From: Alteribacillus bidgolensis
Lineage (GTDB): Bacteria; Bacillota; Bacilli; Bacillales; Marinococcaceae
Reading direction: 5' to 3'
Assembly (NCBI RefSeq): GCF_002886255.1
Contig: NZ_KZ614149.1
Span: forward strand, 3,407,272-3,471,271
Length of the DNA: 64,000 nt
Shown: positions 8,772-22,203 of the stretch, piece by piece
Layout: each line of letters opens with the position of its first letter
How positions within the stretch are numbered: position 1 is the stretch's first letter
Notes under the pieces: generated by a model
Databases searched by the model: none
The model's input: only the letters and a program-made list of their open reading frames with translations
What the model was told of the DNA's origin: nothing
Made by a program: the position numbers and the translations under genes

Positions 8772-9533
8772 TTATTTAATTTCCTCAATGTTTGCTTCTG
8801 CTTGAGATATGAGTTCTTCTATATCTACAAAAGAATAATTCTCATTATGGAGCTTATCAATGATAATTGGAAGTGCTTCTCCTGTTTGTTTAGCTGAATC
8901 TGAAGCATGGAGTAATATAACATCTCCAGGCTTTATTTCATCAGTTATATTATTGACGATAGTATCCACACCAGGATTTTCCCAATCTTGTCCTCCTACG
9001 CTCCAATGGACAACAGAGTATCCAAATCGGTCAACGGTCTCTAATACACTTTTGTTAAAATCTCCATGAGGCGGACGAAAATATTCTACATCCTTTTCTG
9101 TTACGTCTTTAATTTTTTTATGACTTAAATTTAAATCACTTATTATTTCATTTTCCTCTAGCCGCGGATAATGCTCATACCTGTAACCGTGGTTGCCAAT
9201 TGTATGCCCATCTTTCATCATCTTTTCCACAATATCGGGATGCCGCTCGGCCCATGCTGCAGAGATAAAAAATGCTGCATTTACTTCCTTCTCTTTTAAA
9301 ACGTCTAATATTGGTAGTGCTTTGTCTTCGCCCCAACTAATATTAAATGTTAAAGCAACCTTTTTTTCTTTTATATCTGCTCTGTAAAATGCTGCTGGTT
9401 CTTCATTGGTTGAAAAGACGGGCATTAAGGAATTATTTATTATAAATCCTCCCAATGTAATAAATACCCCTAACAATAAAAGAAATAATAGTTTAAATTT
9501 TTGACTACCAATTATCCATACTTTTCTAGGCAC
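8772..9533 (-). CDS. pdaB: Sporulation polysaccharide deacetylase PdaB
   Basis: A NodB-type deacetylase needed to maintain spores after late sporulation. The 253-residue protein starts at a GTG placed 8 bp after GGAGGGAG; upstream in-frame codons would add 16 residues but lack a ribosome site. A membrane anchor (about residues 13-33) is followed by the NodB domain with the HTIGNHGY motif, RPPHGDF and LLHASDSAK. Motif 1 reads TFNISWG: the usual catalytic Asp (TFD) is Asn. Position next to kbaA and before rRNA genes matches Bacillus. Whether the Asn variant is active cannot be judged here. Confidence 0.9.
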   Translation of the reverse strand: MPRKVWIIGSQKFKLLFLLLLGVFITLGGFIINNSLMPVFSTNEEPAAFYRADIKEKKVALTFNISWGEDKALPILDVLKEKEVNAAFFISAAWAERHPDIVEKMMKDGHTIGNHGYRYEHYPRLEENEIISDLNLSHKKIKDVTEKDVEYFRPPHGDFNKSVLETVDRFGYSVVHWSVGGQDWENPGVDTIVNNITDEIKPGDVILLHASDSAKQTGEALPIIIDKLHNENYSFVDIEELISQAEANIEEIK

Positions 9534-9628
9534 CGTATTCGACTCCCTCCAAAGAATCATCCTTGGCATAAACCTATGCACAAAAGGACAAGATATGAAT
9601 ATAACATTTATTGGAAGCAGGGATTATT

Positions 9629-9838
9629 ATGATGGGTATTCTTATTAATGTTAAAGAAGCACAAGAAATGGAGTATCTTCTAAAAAGAGAATTAGAAGAG
9701 CTGCTTTTAGATTTTGAAGACAACAGAATCGATCCTGTTGTAAAACGCGCAATGGAAGAAAAATATCGAATTGTTTTAGGGATATATCGGCGTTTTGCAT
9801 CTTCTGCTGAATGTAGCAGATATATAAAATCATTTTGA
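9629..9838 (+). CDS. Small conserved-looking protein of unknown function
   Basis: A 69-residue, highly charged, helical protein (MMGILINVKEAQEMEYLLKR at the start) with no signal peptide or membrane segment. Start set at ATG 9629 after GCAGGG. It is divergent from pdaB and ends just before the rRNA promoters. I recall similar short ORFs near rRNA operons in Bacillaceae but cannot name a family. Codon usage looks genuine: no rare-codon clusters and a clear coding pattern up to a TGA stop. Confidence 0.6.
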   Translation: MMGILINVKEAQEMEYLLKRELEELLLDFEDNRIDPVVKRAMEEKYRIVLGIYRRFASSAECSRYIKSF

Positions 9839-9864
9839 AATTATTATTTTTTTATTAATTATGG

Positions 9865-9893
9865 TTGACGCTCTTTGGAAGTGCGTGTTAAAT
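9865..9893 (+). promoter_or_regulatory. rrn promoter P1
   Basis: TTGACG, 17-bp spacer, TTAAAT. It lies 60 bp after the small ORF and 88 bp upstream of a second promoter, the tandem arrangement common to Bacillus rRNA operons. Confidence 0.7.
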
Positions 9894-9952
9894 TATTAAA
9901 TGCGCCTTTGAGAGAACAAAGCAATGAGCTCAAAACAATATTAAATTTATTG

Positions 9953-9981
9953 TTGACTTAATTGGGCAGACGTGATAATAT
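9953..9981 (+). promoter_or_regulatory. rrn promoter P2
   Basis: TTGACT, exactly 17-bp spacer, TAATAT, sigma-A type. The leader that follows contains the CCTTTGAAAATTGAA segment typical of Bacillus rRNA leaders. Confidence 0.85.
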
Positions 9982-10103
9982 ATAAAAGTCGCCAATTAAG
10001 AGGGAAGGCGAACAAAGTTGTCCTTTGAAAATTGAATGAAAGTCAAGCGTCTGTTAATTTCTTTAATTGTTATGTAAGATACAGCTTGTATCAGACGAAC
10101 CAA

Positions 10104-11675
<1,572 letters not shown>

Positions 11676-11964
11676 ACGGAGTATTTTCCGAGTCGAGCTC
11701 CGCTGGATCTCATGATCCAGGGAGCGGACGCTGTGACTTTCATTCAATTTTGAGAGGAGAACTCTCAATGAATGATCTTCGGCTAAGTACGTCACGTCCT
11801 GTGACAACGCCGAAGGCAGGACATCCTGTCCGTTGTTCCTTGAAAACTGGATAACGAATGCAAGAGCCAAAGAATACACCGGAGTTTCATCAAGGTGGTC
11901 AGTACATGACCATGATTGTGAGACTTTCGAGGCGTGTTTTAGAATGATACAACTACCTTTGTAA
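11676..11964 (+). other. 16S-23S spacer without tRNA
   Basis: The 289-bp spacer has no tRNA gene. It contains the TTCCTTGAAAACTGGATAACG segment usual in Bacillus spacers, probably part of the antitermination/processing region. Confidence 0.8.
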
Positions 11965-14902
<2,938 letters not shown>

Positions 14903-15035
14903 AGCACAAAGGTAAGCGCCTCGTAGAACGGCTCAAATATTCGTTATGCAGTTTTGAGGGAGCAATTCCCTATCAAGAAAAGGATCGTTGAGATGTTGTC
15001 TCCTATGACGATGATCAAACGATTCCATCCAAAGT

Positions 15036-15151
<116 letters not shown>

Positions 15152-15173
15152 TTAATTTTTATATTTTACATAG

Positions 15174-15249
15174 GCTTCCTTAGCTCAGCAGGCAGAGCGC
15201 ATCCATGGTAAGGATGAGGTCAGCGGTTCGAGCCCGCTAGGAAGCTCCA
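15174..15249 (+). tRNA. tRNA-Thr (GGT)
   Basis: A 76-nt cloverleaf with encoded CCA. Acceptor GCTTCCT/AGGAAGC, D-arm TAGCTCAGCAGGCAGAGC, anticodon stem CATCC/GGATG with loop ATGGTAA giving anticodon GGT. It lies 22 bp after the 5S gene and ends the rrn transcription unit. Confidence 0.95.
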
Positions 15250-15270
15250 TACATATCACTTATTTGACAA

Positions 15271-15300
15271 GGGTTTCAAAGAATAATGAAACTCTTTTTT
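15271..15300 (+). terminator. rrn operon terminator
   Basis: GGGTTTC / GAAACTC stem (one G-U pair) with a 9-10 nt loop followed by six T. Confidence 0.75.
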
Positions 15301-15736
15301 CCTATGTAGAAAATTATATTTTATCTATTGTGTGTAACTAACTATCCCATTTTATTTCAACTCGTCAAATCAATCACCACCAATTTGATTAGGTGATCCT
15401 GTGAGAAACCTAAAAATAGCAATAACACTAAATCAAAAGTTAGCAGCACCGCTGCCGTATCAAATTCCCCAAAATGCTCTTCATCTGCCTTTTACTAAAA
15501 ATTCAGAAATGATTTTACTACGTCACTTCCTAATAAAAAGATATTGATAATAAGGTAAGCCATTGGTGTTGGGGCAGATGATTACTGCACGGACTTTTCC
15601 TTCCGCTGCTATAACTCGAAAACTAGACCGCCTTAGCAGGCTTTTTTGTAATTAAGGGTGAACGTAGCTGAGATTGCAAAATAAACGAGTAAAGGAAAAC
15701 CGATGATTAAAAATGCGAAATATTTAAATAATATTA
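15301..15736. other. Gap after rrn operon, no gene seen
   Basis: AT-rich gap. A weak hairpin GCCT/AGGC followed by T6 sits near 15633-15650. A 48-codon GTG-started frame (15401-15547) has no ribosome site or recognisable similarity and is not called. Confidence 0.5.
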
Positions 15737-15765
15737 TTGACAAATTCTAAATAGTAAGTTACTTT
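15737..15765 (+). promoter_or_regulatory. Putative sigma-A promoter of the GntR/LLM operon
   Basis: TTGACA, 17-bp spacer, TACTTT. Two operator-like repeats begin 8 bp downstream, a position suited to repression. Confidence 0.5.
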
Positions 15766-15772
15766 TATATTA

Positions 15773-15800
15773 ACTTGTATGGTACATTTAACATACAAGT
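15773..15800 (+). promoter_or_regulatory. Operator O1: perfect 9-bp inverted repeat
   Basis: ACTTGTATG, 10 bp, CATACAAGT: a perfect 9-bp inverted repeat overlapping the expected transcription start. The left arm continues into GTACAT. The core TTGTATGGTACAT recurs at 15817 and 22205, so it is probably the site of the GntR regulator encoded just downstream. Confidence 0.65.
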
Positions 15801-15815
15801 TTTACTAAGTTGCTT

Positions 15816-15830
15816 CTTGTATGGTACATG
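15816..15830 (+). promoter_or_regulatory. Operator O2: second copy of the core
   Basis: CTTGTATGGTACATG, identical over 15 bases to the site at 22204-22218 in front of the BCCT transporter gene. It lies 43 bp after O1. The leader from here to 16108 has no recognised gene; a 41-codon frame at 15931-16056 may be a relic. Confidence 0.65.
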
Positions 15831-16108
15831 GCAGTTAGGGGGATGAAAAATTTGGTTGTGGAATAAGCGGACGAACCTGAGGAACTAGATTACAAAGAGG
15901 CAGCACACCGGCATAAAAAGAAAATTAAGTATGAATTATGATGATAATAAGACGCGAAATGGGAAGTATTCCGAGAACATACAGTTCGCCCCTTTACTAC
16001 TGGTTTGGATGGCAGAAGAGGTTTACTTAGCTCATCAATGGATTGAAAAGCAGTGAAAGTACGGGCAATACTTGGTTGATACCATAAGAGTAAAAATGAA
16101 AGAGGTGC

Positions 16109-16783
16109 ATGAAAATAGCAATTTCAACAGCAAGTATTACGACACAAGTAACAGAGGAAATTAGAAATGCGATTGTTAAAGGAGAATATGAGCCAGGTAA
16201 AAAACTTTCCGAATCAGCGCTGTCAAAACATTATGGCGTCAGCCGGACGCCGGTTAGAGAAGCCTTAAAGCAATTAGAAAGAGAAGGATTAGTAGAAATC
16301 AGTCCTAGAGTCGGTACCCGTGTGACCAAACCAACGGAAAAAGAACTTAATGAGTTATTCACTGTCAAAGCGTCTTTAGAAGGGCTTGCAGCTGGTTTAT
16401 TAGCTAAGAATCAAGAAGTAAGCAAAATTGATGCCATTGAAGAAGCAGTAAACCAAATGGAAAAAGCTGTAGAAACAAAAGATCATGATTTATTCGTGAA
16501 ATCGAATAAATATTTCCATGAAGTCATATTAGAAGGGGCTGATAATTCAAAGCTGAGTTATTTATTGGAACTTCTACTCAATCAAATGCCGTATCAACGA
16601 TATGTCTACTTAAGTATTGAGGTGCCTAATCGTTTAGAACAGTCTTTCTTGGAACACAAAAAGGTACTAACTGCCCTGAGGAAAGGGGACCCGAAAGAAG
16701 CGGAAGAAATGATGAGAGCCCATGTCGAAGCGAGCGGCAAGCAATTAAAAGAAGGTATAGCTCAAAAACTAATAAAGGGGTGA
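16109..16783 (+). CDS. GntR-family regulator (FCD domain)
   Basis: A 224-residue regulator with an N-terminal winged helix-turn-helix (residues ~10-75; hallmark LSKHYGVSRTPVREALKQLE) and an all-helical C-terminal FCD ligand domain (metal-type His residues in the helix with KYFHEV and in MMRAHVEASG). FCD regulators usually respond to small organic acids or sugar acids. It is the first gene of the catabolic operon, 4 bp before the LLM oxygenase gene, and repeated TTGTATGGTACA sites lie in its promoter and before the BCCT gene, so it is the likely local repressor. The AGAGGTG site is unusually close (about 1-2 bp) to the ATG. Confidence 0.88.
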   Translation: MKIAISTASITTQVTEEIRNAIVKGEYEPGKKLSESALSKHYGVSRTPVREALKQLEREGLVEISPRVGTRVTKPTEKELNELFTVKASLEGLAAGLLAKNQEVSKIDAIEEAVNQMEKAVETKDHDLFVKSNKYFHEVILEGADNSKLSYLLELLLNQMPYQRYVYLSIEVPNRLEQSFLEHKKVLTALRKGDPKEAEEMMRAHVEASGKQLKEGIAQKLIKG

Positions 16784-16787
16784 TTTA

Positions 16788-17942
16788 ATGAAATTCGGAA
16801 TATTTGCTAACTTAACAGGAAGAGGGAGATTAAATGAGTTTAACAAGGTTTTAGAAGAAGCGAGAGAGCAAGCGGTTTATTGTGATGAAAACGGCTATGA
16901 TTCTATTTGGTATACGGAGCATCACTTTGGCCATGAAGGGAATGAGTTAATACCAAACCCTATACTAATGGGGGCCGATACTGCTGCTAGAACGAAAAAT
17001 ATTAGAATTGGCCAAGCAGCAAATGTCATCACTTTTTGGCATCCGCTTCGTTTAGCAGAAGATTTAGCTATGTTGGATCAGCTGAGCGGCGGCCGGCTGG
17101 ATATAGGGTTAGCTCGCGGACTGTATGGAAGAGAAGCTGCTAATTTAAATATTAATGCTGACCCTTCTAATCAAGAGTTAAATCGAAAGTTGTTTGAAGA
17201 AACTTTTGACGTATTAAAGAAAGCGCTATCAAGCAAATTTTTTTCACATAAAGGAGACTTCTATGAGTTCCCGCCTTCTGGACTAAAATGGAGTCATCCA
17301 ATGAGCCCGCCCTCCGAAAAATTTATGGATATGGATAAAGAAGAAATCAATAAAATATCTGTTATCCCGAGTCCCGTCCAAACACCACACCCGCCGTTCT
17401 GGCAAACGATTGACTCGCCGCGCTCCATCCAGTCGGCAGCGAAAATTGGAAACAGGGGAATCTTTTGGATGCCTACCGTAAAAGAGTTAAAAAATCGATT
17501 CCAATTGTATAAAGACACTGCCTCTGAGGCGCAAGAACAAGACGTATCGCTCGGGGAAGGGATAGCGCTCGTCAGAGATGTTTACGTAGCAGATTCAATG
17601 GAGCAAGCAAGGAAAGAAGCGGGAGAAGCCGTATTAAACAATTACCGCTGGGTTTGTCATTGGAGAGGCCTGGGTAATTTACTAGACCCTGGCGAAGAAT
17701 TGAAACCTGGTCAGGAATTAACCTATGATTTTCTCCATCCTCGTAATTTATTGTTTGGTACGCCTGAATATGTAGTAGAAAAAATTCAAGAGTTAAAAGA
17801 AGAATTAAATCTGCAGCATTTGCTGTTATGGGTGGATCACAATGGACTTGACCACGAGAAAAAGATGAGAAGTTTAAAACTTTTCACCGAAGAAGTTATG
17901 CCAAAATTCAAACAAGAAGCAATTTCAAGCACAAATATTTAA
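16788..17942 (+). CDS. LLM class flavin-dependent oxidoreductase
   Basis: A 384-residue bacterial-luciferase-like monooxygenase. N-terminal MKFGIFANL strand, then YDSIWYTEHHFG, DTAARTKNIRIGQAANV and LDQLSGGRLDIGLARGLYGRE, all typical of reduced-flavin-using group C monooxygenases. Such enzymes take FMNH2 from a separate reductase; no flavin reductase gene is seen nearby. The RBS AAAGGGGTG gives a good start. In related pathways (trigonelline TgnB, pyridine PyrA, uracil RutA) LLM enzymes cleave N-heterocycles. That role is inferred from context here, not shown by residues. Confidence 0.9.
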   Translation: MKFGIFANLTGRGRLNEFNKVLEEAREQAVYCDENGYDSIWYTEHHFGHEGNELIPNPILMGADTAARTKNIRIGQAANVITFWHPLRLAEDLAMLDQLSGGRLDIGLARGLYGREAANLNINADPSNQELNRKLFEETFDVLKKALSSKFFSHKGDFYEFPPSGLKWSHPMSPPSEKFMDMDKEEINKISVIPSPVQTPHPPFWQTIDSPRSIQSAAKIGNRGIFWMPTVKELKNRFQLYKDTASEAQEQDVSLGEGIALVRDVYVADSMEQARKEAGEAVLNNYRWVCHWRGLGNLLDPGEELKPGQELTYDFLHPRNLLFGTPEYVVEKIQELKEELNLQHLLLWVDHNGLDHEKKMRSLKLFTEEVMPKFKQEAISSTNI

Positions 17943-17963
17943 AATAAATAGGGGGAAATACAC

Positions 17964-18542
17964 ATGTTAGAAGTAAGAAAGGTATACACAGCAATTGAGG
18001 AGACACGTATGGAAGGTGGAAAGGACCTCAGCACGCCAATTAAAATTGTCGCTTCGATGGCGGTCATAAAAAATCCATGGGCCGGTCGAGGTTTTGTAGA
18101 GGATTTAAAGCCGGAAATTGATGAATATGCACCGGAGCTTGGAGAGCTATTAGTAGGTGAATTGCTGAATGCAGTAGGTTCTCCGGAAATGGTAGAAGCA
18201 TTCGGAAAAGCGGGAGTTGTGGGTGTAGATGGAGAAATTGAGCATGCATCTGCTTTCATTCACACATTGAAATTTGGTAACAAATATAGAGATGCAGTAA
18301 AAGGGAAAAGCATTTTAAGTTTTACGAATAAGCGAGGCGGTGCTGGTACATCAATCACCATTCCGATGGTTCATAAAAACGACGAATCGAAACGATCCCA
18401 TTACATTACTTTTGAGACAATGATCCCGGATGCACCACGTTCAGATGAGATCGTCGTTGTAATTGGAGCATCAACAGGAAGTCGTCCACATCCGCGCACA
18501 GGGGATAGACATACGGACATGAAGGAAATGGGGCTTATTTAA
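17964..18542 (+). CDS. 'Amino acid synthesis' family protein (PF06684)
   Basis: A 192-residue cytoplasmic protein of the PF06684 family, whose biochemical role is unknown despite its name. Family blocks seen are KNPWAGRGFVEDL near residue 39, a central KRGGAGTSITIPMVHK, and a C-terminal VPDAP-like PDAPRSDEIVVVIGASTGSR ending in PHPRTGD. Lengths and blocks agree with the family. It is translationally coupled to the next gene (TAATG overlap by 1 bp), so it works stoichiometrically within the operon. Members often sit beside LLM oxygenases and hydrolases, suggesting an intermediate-processing enzyme. Confidence 0.85.
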   Translation: MLEVRKVYTAIEETRMEGGKDLSTPIKIVASMAVIKNPWAGRGFVEDLKPEIDEYAPELGELLVGELLNAVGSPEMVEAFGKAGVVGVDGEIEHASAFIHTLKFGNKYRDAVKGKSILSFTNKRGGAGTSITIPMVHKNDESKRSHYITFETMIPDAPRSDEIVVVIGASTGSRPHPRTGDRHTDMKEMGLI

Positions 18543-19336
18543 TGCCGGTGCCAACCTTGAATAACGGAAAAACGCACTGGAAGGAAATAGGGAAAGGAGA
18601 TCCTGTCATCTTCATACATGGTGTGGGAATGGACCACACCATGTGGGAAGAGCAATCTGATTATATGTCTTCCTATTACCGTGTCATTGTATACGACATG
18701 ATCGGCCACGGATTATCCGAAAAGCCGGACAAAGAATACGAACTCATTGATTTTGTGAATCAGCTCCGAGACTTAATGGAACATTTATCGATTGAGAAGG
18801 CTCATATTATAGGATTTTCCATGGGTGGATTAGTAGCTCAGTTATTCGGCATTCAATATCCTAATAAAGCGAAAACACTTACATTTATGAACACTGTTGC
18901 CAACCGTACCGAAAAGCAGCAGAAAGCGGTATGGAGCCGGGTGAAACAGGTGGAGCAGGAAGGACATCAAGCGACGATTTACGTAGCGATCACACGCTGG
19001 TTCAATGAGAGTTACAGACAAAAGCATCCACATATGATTGAAAAAGTAAGGAAACGGTTGGAAAACAACGATCCAATTTCTTACTTAAGAGCGTATAAGG
19101 TGTTTGCGACGGCAGATCAAGAGGTTTGGCCGCAGTTAAGCAAAATAACTATCCCTACCTTAATTATGACGGGAGAAGAGGACGTCGGTTCTACACAGCA
19201 AATGGCGGAAGAAATGCATGAGAAATGTGCACAATCTGAACTTATTGTTGTACCGGAATATAAGCACATGCTTCCAATAGAGGGAAGAAAGTCGGTAAAT
19301 AAAGCCCTTCACACGTTTATTGAACGACATAGTTAG
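18542..19336 (+). CDS. Alpha/beta hydrolase
   Basis: A 264-residue alpha/beta-fold hydrolase. Oxyanion segment IHGVGMD near residue 25, nucleophile elbow GFSMGG (Ser93), acid in TGEEDVG and the C-terminal His in EYKHMLP complete the triad. The start overlaps the previous stop by one base. In trigonelline and vitamin B6 degradation an alpha/beta hydrolase splits the amide of a ring-opened intermediate; by position this enzyme could do the same. Specificity is not readable from sequence. Confidence 0.88.
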   Translation: MPVPTLNNGKTHWKEIGKGDPVIFIHGVGMDHTMWEEQSDYMSSYYRVIVYDMIGHGLSEKPDKEYELIDFVNQLRDLMEHLSIEKAHIIGFSMGGLVAQLFGIQYPNKAKTLTFMNTVANRTEKQQKAVWSRVKQVEQEGHQATIYVAITRWFNESYRQKHPHMIEKVRKRLENNDPISYLRAYKVFATADQEVWPQLSKITIPTLIMTGEEDVGSTQQMAEEMHEKCAQSELIVVPEYKHMLPIEGRKSVNKALHTFIERHS

Positions 19337-19356
19337 GACGACAAAGGGGGATGAAT

Positions 19357-20841
19357 GTGAGCGAATTAAAGAAATATAACATGTATATCGGAGGAGAATG
19401 GGTTCCTTCATCGGATCATCAATACTTTGAAAGTTTTAACCCGGCAACTGGTCAGCCGTGGTGCCAGATTGCTCAGGGAACAAAAGAAGATGTAGAGAAA
19501 GCGGTAAAAACAGCTCATGACGCATTTTTCAGTGACAAATGGGCTGATATGACATATACAGAGCGAGGACATTTACTAAGAAAATTGGCTGATTTACTAA
19601 CGGAACATGTGAATGAACTTGCCGAATTTGAAACATTGGATAATGGTAAGTTGATTCGTGAAATGAAAGGCCAATTACATTACATGCCTGAATTTCTATA
19701 TTACTACGCAGGGCTGGCGGATAAAATTCAAGGGGAAACGCTGCCCGTTGACAAAAAGAATATGTTTGTTTTTTCGGAAAGAGAACCTTTAGGTGTTGTC
19801 GCAGCTATTACTCCATGGAATTCTCCACTTTACCTCACTTTTATCAAGCTGGCGCCGGCATTAGTTGCTGGAAACACAATTGTCATTAAGCCATCTGAGC
19901 ACACATCGGCTTCCATCCTTGAATTCGTAAAATTAGTTGAAAAAGCAGGCTTTCCAGCAGGAGTAGTCAATGTAATAACCGGGTTTGGCAAAGACGTTGG
20001 CGATCCTTTAACTTCGCACCCGCTTGTCAGTCGCATCGCTTTTACCGGTGGAGAGAAGACTGCACGAAATATAGTTAAAAATTCCTCAAATAACTTTGCA
20101 CAATTATCATTGGAGTTAGGAGGAAAATCCCCTAACATCGTTTTTGATGATGCCAATTTATATAACGCCGCAATGGGAGCAATTGCTGGAATATTCGGAG
20201 CCACTGGCCAGAGCTGTGTTGCGGGGTCGCGAGTTTTTATCCACGAAATTGCTTATGAAGAGTTTATGGATATTCTTTTGACTCGTGTAAATAAAATAAA
20301 AATTGGTGATCCGATGTCAGCTGAATCGGAAATAGGTCCAGTAGCTACCTATCAACAGCTTCAAAACATTGAAAGGTATGTTGATTTAGGGAAAAAAGAA
20401 GGTGCGAAGCTGTTAACGGGCGGTAAAAGACCAATTCACATGAAAAACGGGTGGTACTTTGAGCCGACAGTTTTTGAACATTCCAATCACTCCTCTTGCA
20501 TTATGAAAGAAGAAATATTTGGACCGGTTCTGAGTGTGATGACGTTTAAAGAAGAAACCGACGTGATCAACTTAGCCAATAGTACAGATTACGGTTTAGC
20601 TGCTGGTATTTGGACAAATGATATCGCAAAAGCACACCGCATTTCTAAACGTGTACGTGCCGGTATTGTCTGGGTTAATACGTATCGAGCCATTTCACCT
20701 ATTGCTCCTATTGGCGGTTCTAAGCTTAGCGGTTATGGTCGAGAAGGTGGACTGGAATCGGTCCATGACTATACTCAAAAGAAAACTGTGTGGATCAACA
20801 CTTCTTCTGAAACAATGTCTGATCCATTCGTAATGAGATAA
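19357..20841 (+). CDS. Aldehyde dehydrogenase
   Basis: An NAD(P)-dependent aldehyde dehydrogenase of 494 residues. Motifs: ITPWNSPLYL, cofactor-site KPSEHTS, FTGGEKTARNI, the general base in LELGGKSPN (Glu253) and the nucleophile in GATGQSCVAGSR (Cys287). The GTG at 19357 is preferred: the ATG six bases earlier directly abuts AAAGGGGG with no spacer. It follows the hydrolase by 20 bp in the same operon and probably oxidises an aldehyde generated by ring or chain cleavage by the LLM enzyme. Confidence 0.9.
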   Translation: MSELKKYNMYIGGEWVPSSDHQYFESFNPATGQPWCQIAQGTKEDVEKAVKTAHDAFFSDKWADMTYTERGHLLRKLADLLTEHVNELAEFETLDNGKLIREMKGQLHYMPEFLYYYAGLADKIQGETLPVDKKNMFVFSEREPLGVVAAITPWNSPLYLTFIKLAPALVAGNTIVIKPSEHTSASILEFVKLVEKAGFPAGVVNVITGFGKDVGDPLTSHPLVSRIAFTGGEKTARNIVKNSSNNFAQLSLELGGKSPNIVFDDANLYNAAMGAIAGIFGATGQSCVAGSRVFIHEIAYEEFMDILLTRVNKIKIGDPMSAESEIGPVATYQQLQNIERYVDLGKKEGAKLLTGGKRPIHMKNGWYFEPTVFEHSNHSSCIMKEEIFGPVLSVMTFKEETDVINLANSTDYGLAAGIWTNDIAKAHRISKRVRAGIVWVNTYRAISPIAPIGGSKLSGYGREGGLESVHDYTQKKTVWINTSSETMSDPFVMR

Positions 20842-20882
20842 CTCACGGAAGTAGAATGAGTAGAGAGAGTGTGTGATATGAT

Positions 20883-21881
20883 ATGTCGTCTTTCAAAACA
20901 GCATACGATGAGCTTCAAACAGGACGTCTTATCGTTTTAGTGGATGATATAAACCACAATGTAAGTTATGTAACGGGACTTCTTGATAAAGTGACTCCGG
21001 AACAAGTTAATTTTATGATTAAGTTCGGGAAAGGACTCGTATATGCAGGCATTAATAAAAAACAGGCAGAAAGACTCGAGCTCCCTATTATGGCTGGTGA
21101 TGGATGGCGGGATGGGAGTACAATATCTGTAGACTATTTCTCATCTTCCACGGGAATTTCTGTAAATGAAAGAGCAGTCACATTACAAGCATTGAACAGG
21201 GAGTCAGTAAGGCCGGAGCATTTTATTAGACCCGGCCACGTATTTCCCGTTGTTTATGCTGAGAATGGGCTGTTAGAACGCAGAAGTATTTTTGAAGCAG
21301 CTGCAGAGCTAGCTGGATACCATGGGAGTTTAGCAAACACGTTTATTTGTGAGCTGCTAAATAACAAGGGGGAAGTCGCAAGTTATCATGAAGTAATCTC
21401 TTTTTGTCAAACCCATGAGCTTTCTTATATAACAATGAGTACCATATTAAAAGAGAAAGGGAATCGTTCATTAACTAGATTTACTGTTGAATCCACTAAA
21501 ATACCCTATGTTAATCATACCATTGGTTTTCCGAATATTAATTTAGGTCTGAAAAATCCCCTTCCTCCAATCCGTACAGGTGTCTATGGCATACGAGTAA
21601 CGTGTGACCAGCAGACAGACATAGGTATTATGCATGTGAATGAAACAGAAGAAACCGAAAGCGGAAAAATTTTTGATATGTATGTAGAAAGCTCATTCTC
21701 GCAGGTATTGGCAAATAAAACAGTTTCTATCGAAGTGAATTTCTTTTTAAGACCGCTTAAGTTCTTCTCTTCCTCCTCGATTGATGACTTAGTTGTCATG
21801 TATAAAAAGGATGACGAGCAGGTAAGAAAATTCTTTCATTTCATTGCTCATGACAGGATAGAAGGAAGATTCGTTTTATGA
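20883..21881 (+). CDS. Degenerate RibB-like / riboflavin-kinase-like fusion
   Basis: A 332-residue two-domain protein. Residues 1-190 align with 3,4-dihydroxy-2-butanone-4-phosphate synthase (RibB): LQTGRLIVLVDD, LELPIM, TGISVNERAVTLQAL, RPGHVFP (116-122) and ICELLNNKGEVA. Residues ~205-325 resemble riboflavin kinase: TIGFPNINL, GVYGIRV, FFLRPLKFFSSSSIDDL. The RibB acidic loop DREN-EGD is replaced (DDINHNVSYV, 21-30) and the catalytic His of GGHTEA is lost, so DHBP synthase activity is unlikely. The kinase motif PTAN reads PNIN. It closes the operon of an FMN-using oxygenase, so a flavin-handling role is inferred; the actual reaction is unknown. Confidence 0.75.
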   Translation: MSSFKTAYDELQTGRLIVLVDDINHNVSYVTGLLDKVTPEQVNFMIKFGKGLVYAGINKKQAERLELPIMAGDGWRDGSTISVDYFSSSTGISVNERAVTLQALNRESVRPEHFIRPGHVFPVVYAENGLLERRSIFEAAAELAGYHGSLANTFICELLNNKGEVASYHEVISFCQTHELSYITMSTILKEKGNRSLTRFTVESTKIPYVNHTIGFPNINLGLKNPLPPIRTGVYGIRVTCDQQTDIGIMHVNETEETESGKIFDMYVESSFSQVLANKTVSIEVNFFLRPLKFFSSSSIDDLVVMYKKDDEQVRKFFHFIAHDRIEGRFVL

Positions 21882-21945
21882 AAGGAATTATGAAAGAAAT
21901 TTATTTTATCCCGAATTGAAGTTCGTAAGGTTTTGTAATGAAAGT

Positions 21946-22174
21946 ATGGCATTAACAGAGGAATATTTAATGTCATTGATGAGTGGTTTTATGAAAAGGG
22001 GGTGGTAAATATAGTGAAAAGAAGAAAACTGATAGTGGATTATTTTAGGATTTAAATCATTCCTCTCACGAGATTAAGTTTGGAAGCGGTGAAGTAAAAA
22101 GATCTCTCCAAGTATATATTGATAAACAAATGCCTGACGAGGGTATAGACAGTACATCTATACTGAAGATATAA
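21946..22174 (+). pseudogene. Relic of a small gene between operon and transporter
   Basis: The gap 21882-22326 holds pieces of protein-like sequence in different frames: a 20-residue frame ending at 22008 and a second one ending at 22174 (contains HEIKFGSGEVKRSLQVYIDK). Stops and frame changes separate them, so this looks like a decayed gene of the locus. Family not recognised. Confidence 0.35.
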
Positions 22175-22203
22175 GACGATGTACGTATTTACCTAAACTT
22201 TAT

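Noticed and set aside
15401..15547. 48-codon GTG-started frame after the rrn operon
   Set aside because: No ribosome site, no recognisable motif, in an AT-rich non-coding gap.
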